Positions 6,615 through 8,916 of a DNA stretch of 8,916 nt are shown here, in pieces. The stretch covers positions 1-8,916 of the forward strand of contig JAJNDJ010000031.1 in the NCBI GenBank assembly GCA_021156345.1, given 5' to 3'. Position numbers and translations under genes: made by a program. Under the pieces are notes generated by a model. That model did no database searches, was not told the origin of the DNA, and saw nothing but the letters and a program-made list of their open reading frames with translations. This stretch comes from Rubrobacteraceae bacterium. GTDB lineage: Bacteria; Actinomycetota; Rubrobacteria; Rubrobacterales; Rubrobacteraceae. Position 1 is the first letter of the stretch. Each line of letters begins with the position of its first letter.

Positions 6615-8378
6615 TTGAGGATCTCACAACGCAGCATTGAAGAGGTCAGGGAGGCGGCCGGCATCGTCGAGGTTGCCTCCGAGTTTACAGCCCTCAAGCG
6701 TCAGGGAGCCCGCTTCGTGGGCCTCTGTCCCTACCCAGACCACCAGGAGAAATCCCCTTCTTTCAGCGTCACCCAGGACCGCGGCTTCTACTACTGTTTT
6801 GGCTGTTCTCGTGGCGGGGACGCCATCAAACTCGTCATGGATCTCAAATCTCTGGAGTTCGCCGAAGCAGTCTCCTACCTCGCAGATCGCTCCGGCGTAG
6901 ACCTGCAGTTCGAAGGCGGGGGAGACCCAGACGCGGCAAGGAAACGTAACCTCCGACGACGTGCTATCCACAAGGCCCTCGCCGCCGCCACCGTCTACTA
7001 CCACAAGTACCTCCTCACCTCCGAAACCCCAGAATCTCAACGGGCCCGCCGCTACCTTGAAGACCGCCACATACAGCGTTCTACTATAGAAGAATTTCGT
7101 TTGGGGTACGCGCCACCACGGGGAGTTTCGGGGTTTGTAGCTGTTGCTGGGAGGTTGGATCTCCACAGGAGTGTTCTCGACGCGGCCGGGCTGCTATCGC
7201 CGCGGGGTGGGGAGCGCTTTGCGGGCAGGATCACCTTCCCCATCTCGGACCGGCGGGGCAGGATAGTGGGCTTCGGGGCCAGGACGCTCGGTGACGCCCA
7301 GCCCAAGTACCTCAACTCTCCTGAGACGGAGATCTTCAACAAGCGGGACCTGCTCTACGGTTTCCCGCAAGTCTCCGAGGCTATCCGTAGCGAACGCTCG
7401 GCGCTCGTCGTCGAAGGGTATACCGATGTCTTGATGCTCTATCAGTCAGGCATCAAGAACGCCGTCGCCACGTTGGGCACCGCGACCACCCCCGGCCACT
7501 TGCGCATGCTTAGCGGCTACGCGGATAGGATCTACGTCCTCTTCGACCCCGACACGGCAGGAGAGAAAGCGATAGAGCGGGCGGCGGCGACAGCGGCCGA
7601 GCTGAAGTTGGATCTCCGGGTCTTGCGTCTACCCGAAGACCCTGCGGACTGGCTCCTGGAGCATTCGCCCGAGGAGTTCGCAGAGAAGTTGAACGACTCC
7701 GTGCCAGTTCTGGAGTACGGTATCAGACGCATCGTTGCTCGTACCAGAGGAACAAATGCCACGGAGCGCTCCAGGGCAGTTCCCCAGGTGAGGAGTATGA
7801 TCCAGGAGATCAGGGACCCTGTTCTCTACCGCGAGGCTCTCCGCCTGGCTACGGAATCTCTCGGTGTTGGCCCCGACGTCCTGCAGCCGGCACGGCCGCC
7901 TACCGCCGCAGCCAGTTCCTCGTTAAAGGATCGTGGCCCGGCCGAGCCTCTAACGGAAGCCGGCGGCGCTGTGCTTACCCATATTCTCGCCAGGCCGGAC
8001 CTCACAGCCCCCCTCCTAGAAGTGGGCATAGAAATCCAGAATCTCCCCCAGCCCTTGACGCTGCGCACCGAGGATTTTCGCGACGAGACCCAGGCCCGAA
8101 TCTTCACCCTGCTGAGAGAACACGCGGGCAGAGACCTCGATACCGTGCTTTCAGACGAAAGGGCCAGGCCGCTGATGGACCAGATCGGTGCCCTCGCCTC
8201 CCAGGGGGAGAGGCTCTACCCGTCCAAGATATCGGTGCGCGAAGCCTGGCTGCGGCTGGCCATTCTGAGCCGCGAACAGAGCAAACGGGAGACTCCGGAT
8301 TACGACAAAAAAGATGCTCTGCAATCAGAGATACAACACCTCAAACAGGCGCTGCGCTCCATCTCCTCCGGAGCTTGA
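6615..8378 (+). CDS. dnaG: DNA primase
   Basis: Makes RNA primers for the replication fork, recruited by the replicative helicase. The 587-residue product has the usual three parts. N-terminal zinc-binding domain: ligands C38, H43, C61 and C64, with SPSFSV between. RNA polymerase core with TOPRIM fold: catalytic E267 in VVEGYTDV and D311/D313 in FDPDTAG, plus the conserved RYLEDR, GFGARTLGD and KYLNSPET segments. A divergent helical C-terminal helicase-binding region starts at about residue 430. The first zinc cysteine is four residues before the histidine (C-x4-H) instead of the common two, while H43, C61 and C64 keep standard spacing. TTG at 6615 is the start because AAGGGAG lies 8 nt upstream and the sequence then gives RISQRSIEEVREAAGIVEV, a normal primase N-terminus. 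It is divergent from ppc, and the tRNA promoter overlaps its stop codon. Confidence 0.96.
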   Translation: MRISQRSIEEVREAAGIVEVASEFTALKRQGARFVGLCPYPDHQEKSPSFSVTQDRGFYYCFGCSRGGDAIKLVMDLKSLEFAEAVSYLADRSGVDLQFEGGGDPDAARKRNLRRRAIHKALAAATVYYHKYLLTSETPESQRARRYLEDRHIQRSTIEEFRLGYAPPRGVSGFVAVAGRLDLHRSVLDAAGLLSPRGGERFAGRITFPISDRRGRIVGFGARTLGDAQPKYLNSPETEIFNKRDLLYGFPQVSEAIRSERSALVVEGYTDVLMLYQSGIKNAVATLGTATTPGHLRMLSGYADRIYVLFDPDTAGEKAIERAAATAAELKLDLRVLRLPEDPADWLLEHSPEEFAEKLNDSVPVLEYGIRRIVARTRGTNATERSRAVPQVRSMIQEIRDPVLYREALRLATESLGVGPDVLQPARPPTAAASSSLKDRGPAEPLTEAGGAVLTHILARPDLTAPLLEVGIEIQNLPQPLTLRTEDFRDETQARIFTLLREHAGRDLDTVLSDERARPLMDQIGALASQGERLYPSKISVREAWLRLAILSREQSKRETPDYDKKDALQSEIQHLKQALRSISSGA

Positions 8379-8403
8379 AGCGGCGCGCTCCGAACCGTAT
8401 AAT
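8375..8403 (+). promoter_or_regulatory. Promoter for the tRNA pair, overlapping the dnaG stop codon
   Basis: TTGAAG (8375-8380), a 17-nt spacer and a perfect TATAAT (8398-8403) form a strong sigma-70-type promoter. The -35 box includes the TGA of dnaG (8376-8378). Predicted initiation is near 8410, just before the first tRNA at 8419, so the tRNAs can be transcribed independently of dnaG. Confidence 0.75.
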
Positions 8404-8418
8404 CCGTTCTTGTAACAT

Positions 8419-8491
<73 letters not shown>

Positions 8492-8508
8492 CTAGGCGGT
8501 ACAGCCAA

Positions 8509-8582
8509 GGGCCCATAGCTCAGTTGGTTAGAGCATCCGACTCATAATCGGACGGTCCCAGGTTCGAGTCCTGGTGGGCCCA
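8509..8582 (+). tRNA. tRNA with CAT anticodon (tRNA-Met, or tRNA-Ile2 read through lysidine)
   Basis: The cloverleaf has acceptor GGGCCCA/TGGGCCC, discriminator A73, D arm AGCTCAGTTGGTTAGAGC, anticodon stem TCCGA/TCGGA with loop CTCATAA (CAT at 8543-8545), and T arm CCAGG-TTCGAGT-CCTGG. CCA is not encoded. It is not an initiator: position 1 pairs normally and the anticodon stem lacks the three G-C pairs of fMet. The C4-G69 and C5-G68 pairs are features recognised by the lysidine synthase TilS in E. coli, which favours Ile2. Actinomycete elongator Met tRNAs share the same loop, so the amino acid is left open. It lies 17 nt after tRNA-Asn, probably co-transcribed. Confidence 0.9.
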
Positions 8583-8859
8583 CAGATCCATACCCTCACC
8601 GCCCAGCCACCCAACTAATTTCCCCACACCCAACATGTTGTGGTCCGTCTCGTATACGTCCGACATGTTACACCAGAGATCAGCCGTTGCCCCGTAGAGA
8701 ATCCTTCCACAAACCGGCAAATCGTATCTTCGAAATAGGGGTCCTATACCCTGGGGTAGGGGGATAAAACCCTGTTTACCGACGAAAATCCGCCTTTGAG
8801 GGCCATTCTCGGCCGCTCAGATTGCGCATTTTCCGTGCATATGCCAGAATTTCACTGTT
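8583..8859. other. Intergenic region after the tRNA genes
   Basis: No supported gene on either strand. Seen here: perfect palindromes CAACATGTTG (8631-8640) and CGTATACG (8651-8658); a second ACATGT at 8663-8668, exactly 30 bp after the first (8633-8638); and a TACCC-TG-GGGTA inverted repeat at 8747-8758. None is followed by a T-run, so no clear terminator for the tRNA transcript is visible. The minus-strand frame across 8520-8720 is an antisense tRNA artefact. Confidence 0.5.
8822..8850 (+). promoter_or_regulatory. Possible mraZ/dcw promoter
   Basis: TTGCGC (8822-8827) and CAGAAT (8845-8850) are 17 nt apart, predicting initiation near 8857, directly at the first operator repeat. Consensus match is moderate (3/6 and 4/6). 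The position relative to the GTGG repeats is the better argument. Confidence 0.4.
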
Positions 8860-8884
8860 GTGGGTCAAAGTGGAGCGTAGTGGG
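8860..8884 (+). promoter_or_regulatory. MraZ operator: three GTGG(G/A) repeats at 10-bp period
   Basis: GTGGG at 8860-8864, GTGGA at 8870-8874 and GTGGG at 8880-8884 are separated by exactly 5 nt each. Known MraZ binding sites in E. coli (TGGGN with 5-nt spacers) and in actinomycetes have this arrangement. MraZ binds them to repress its own promoter and the dcw cluster. The location right before a ribosome site and a GEY-containing N-terminus fits autoregulation. Identification is by pattern and known biology only. Confidence 0.75.
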
Positions 8885-8895
8885 AGGACACGGCT

Positions 8896-8916
8896 CTGGC
8901 CCTTTTAGGCGAGTAC
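8896..8916 (+). CDS. mraZ: Probable start of mraZ (transcriptional regulator), cut by the window edge
   Basis: Only seven codons are visible. Read from CTG 8896 they give (M)ALLGEY, like the F-x-GEY opening of MraZ proteins. GGGAGGA (8882-8888) lies 7 nt upstream of CTG. The frame has a stop at 8878 and no ATG, GTG or TTG between that stop and the window end, so if the frame is right the start must be CTG or lie beyond the sequence. The MraZ operator immediately upstream is the main support. With so few residues the call remains tentative. Confidence 0.45.

Noticed and set aside
8520..8720. Minus-strand reading frame ending in WAHQDSNLGPSDYESDALTN
   Set aside because: The DSNLGPSDYESDALT ending is the well-known artefact of translating the antisense of a CAT-anticodon tRNA; it covers the tRNA at 8509-8582 and has no ribosome site.

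Overview
The window looks like a chromosomal housekeeping region of a high-GC Gram-positive bacterium, most likely a deep-branching actinomycete of the Rubrobacter/Thermoleophilia type. This rests on the GC-rich codon use, GTG/TTG starts, the recO-dgt-dnaG neighbourhood, an LPXTG-anchored protein, and what looks like the start of the dcw (division and cell wall) cluster at the right edge. The lineage is inferred from gene content and style; no rRNA is present to confirm it.

Left block (+ strand, 1-2113): a tightly packed operon-like run of deoC (5' end outside the window), recO and dgt. deoC and recO overlap by 20 nt, and recO and dgt by 4 nt (GTGA). The dgt copy is broken. An internal deletion of roughly 25-35 codons, with a frame change near 1785-1795, removes the segment after the last HD-domain metal ligand and splits the reading frame.

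Middle block (- strand, 2308-6534): a secreted, sortase-anchored protein with hemolysin-type calcium-binding nonapeptides and Thr/Gly-rich linkers, then a complete phosphoenolpyruvate carboxylase (ppc). These two genes separate dgt from dnaG, which often lie next to each other in actinomycetes.

Right block (+ strand, 6615-8916): dnaG primase is divergent from ppc, with a short shared promoter region. It is followed by tRNA-Asn(GTT) and a CAT-anticodon tRNA, driven by a near-consensus promoter whose -35 overlaps the dnaG stop codon. The last ~330 nt contain no complete gene. They end in three GTGGG/GTGGA/GTGGG direct repeats at an exact 10-bp period, the hallmark of an MraZ operator. A Shine-Dalgarno and a few codons resembling an MraZ N-terminus follow, apparently with a CTG start, so the window seems to stop at the entrance to the dcw cluster.

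I see no mobile element, CRISPR array or defence-type system. The most noteworthy items are the dgt lesion, the mraZ operator with its non-canonical start, the in-frame 28-bp repeats in the surface-protein gene, the DnaG zinc-ligand spacing, and the tRNA promoter that overlaps the dnaG stop.
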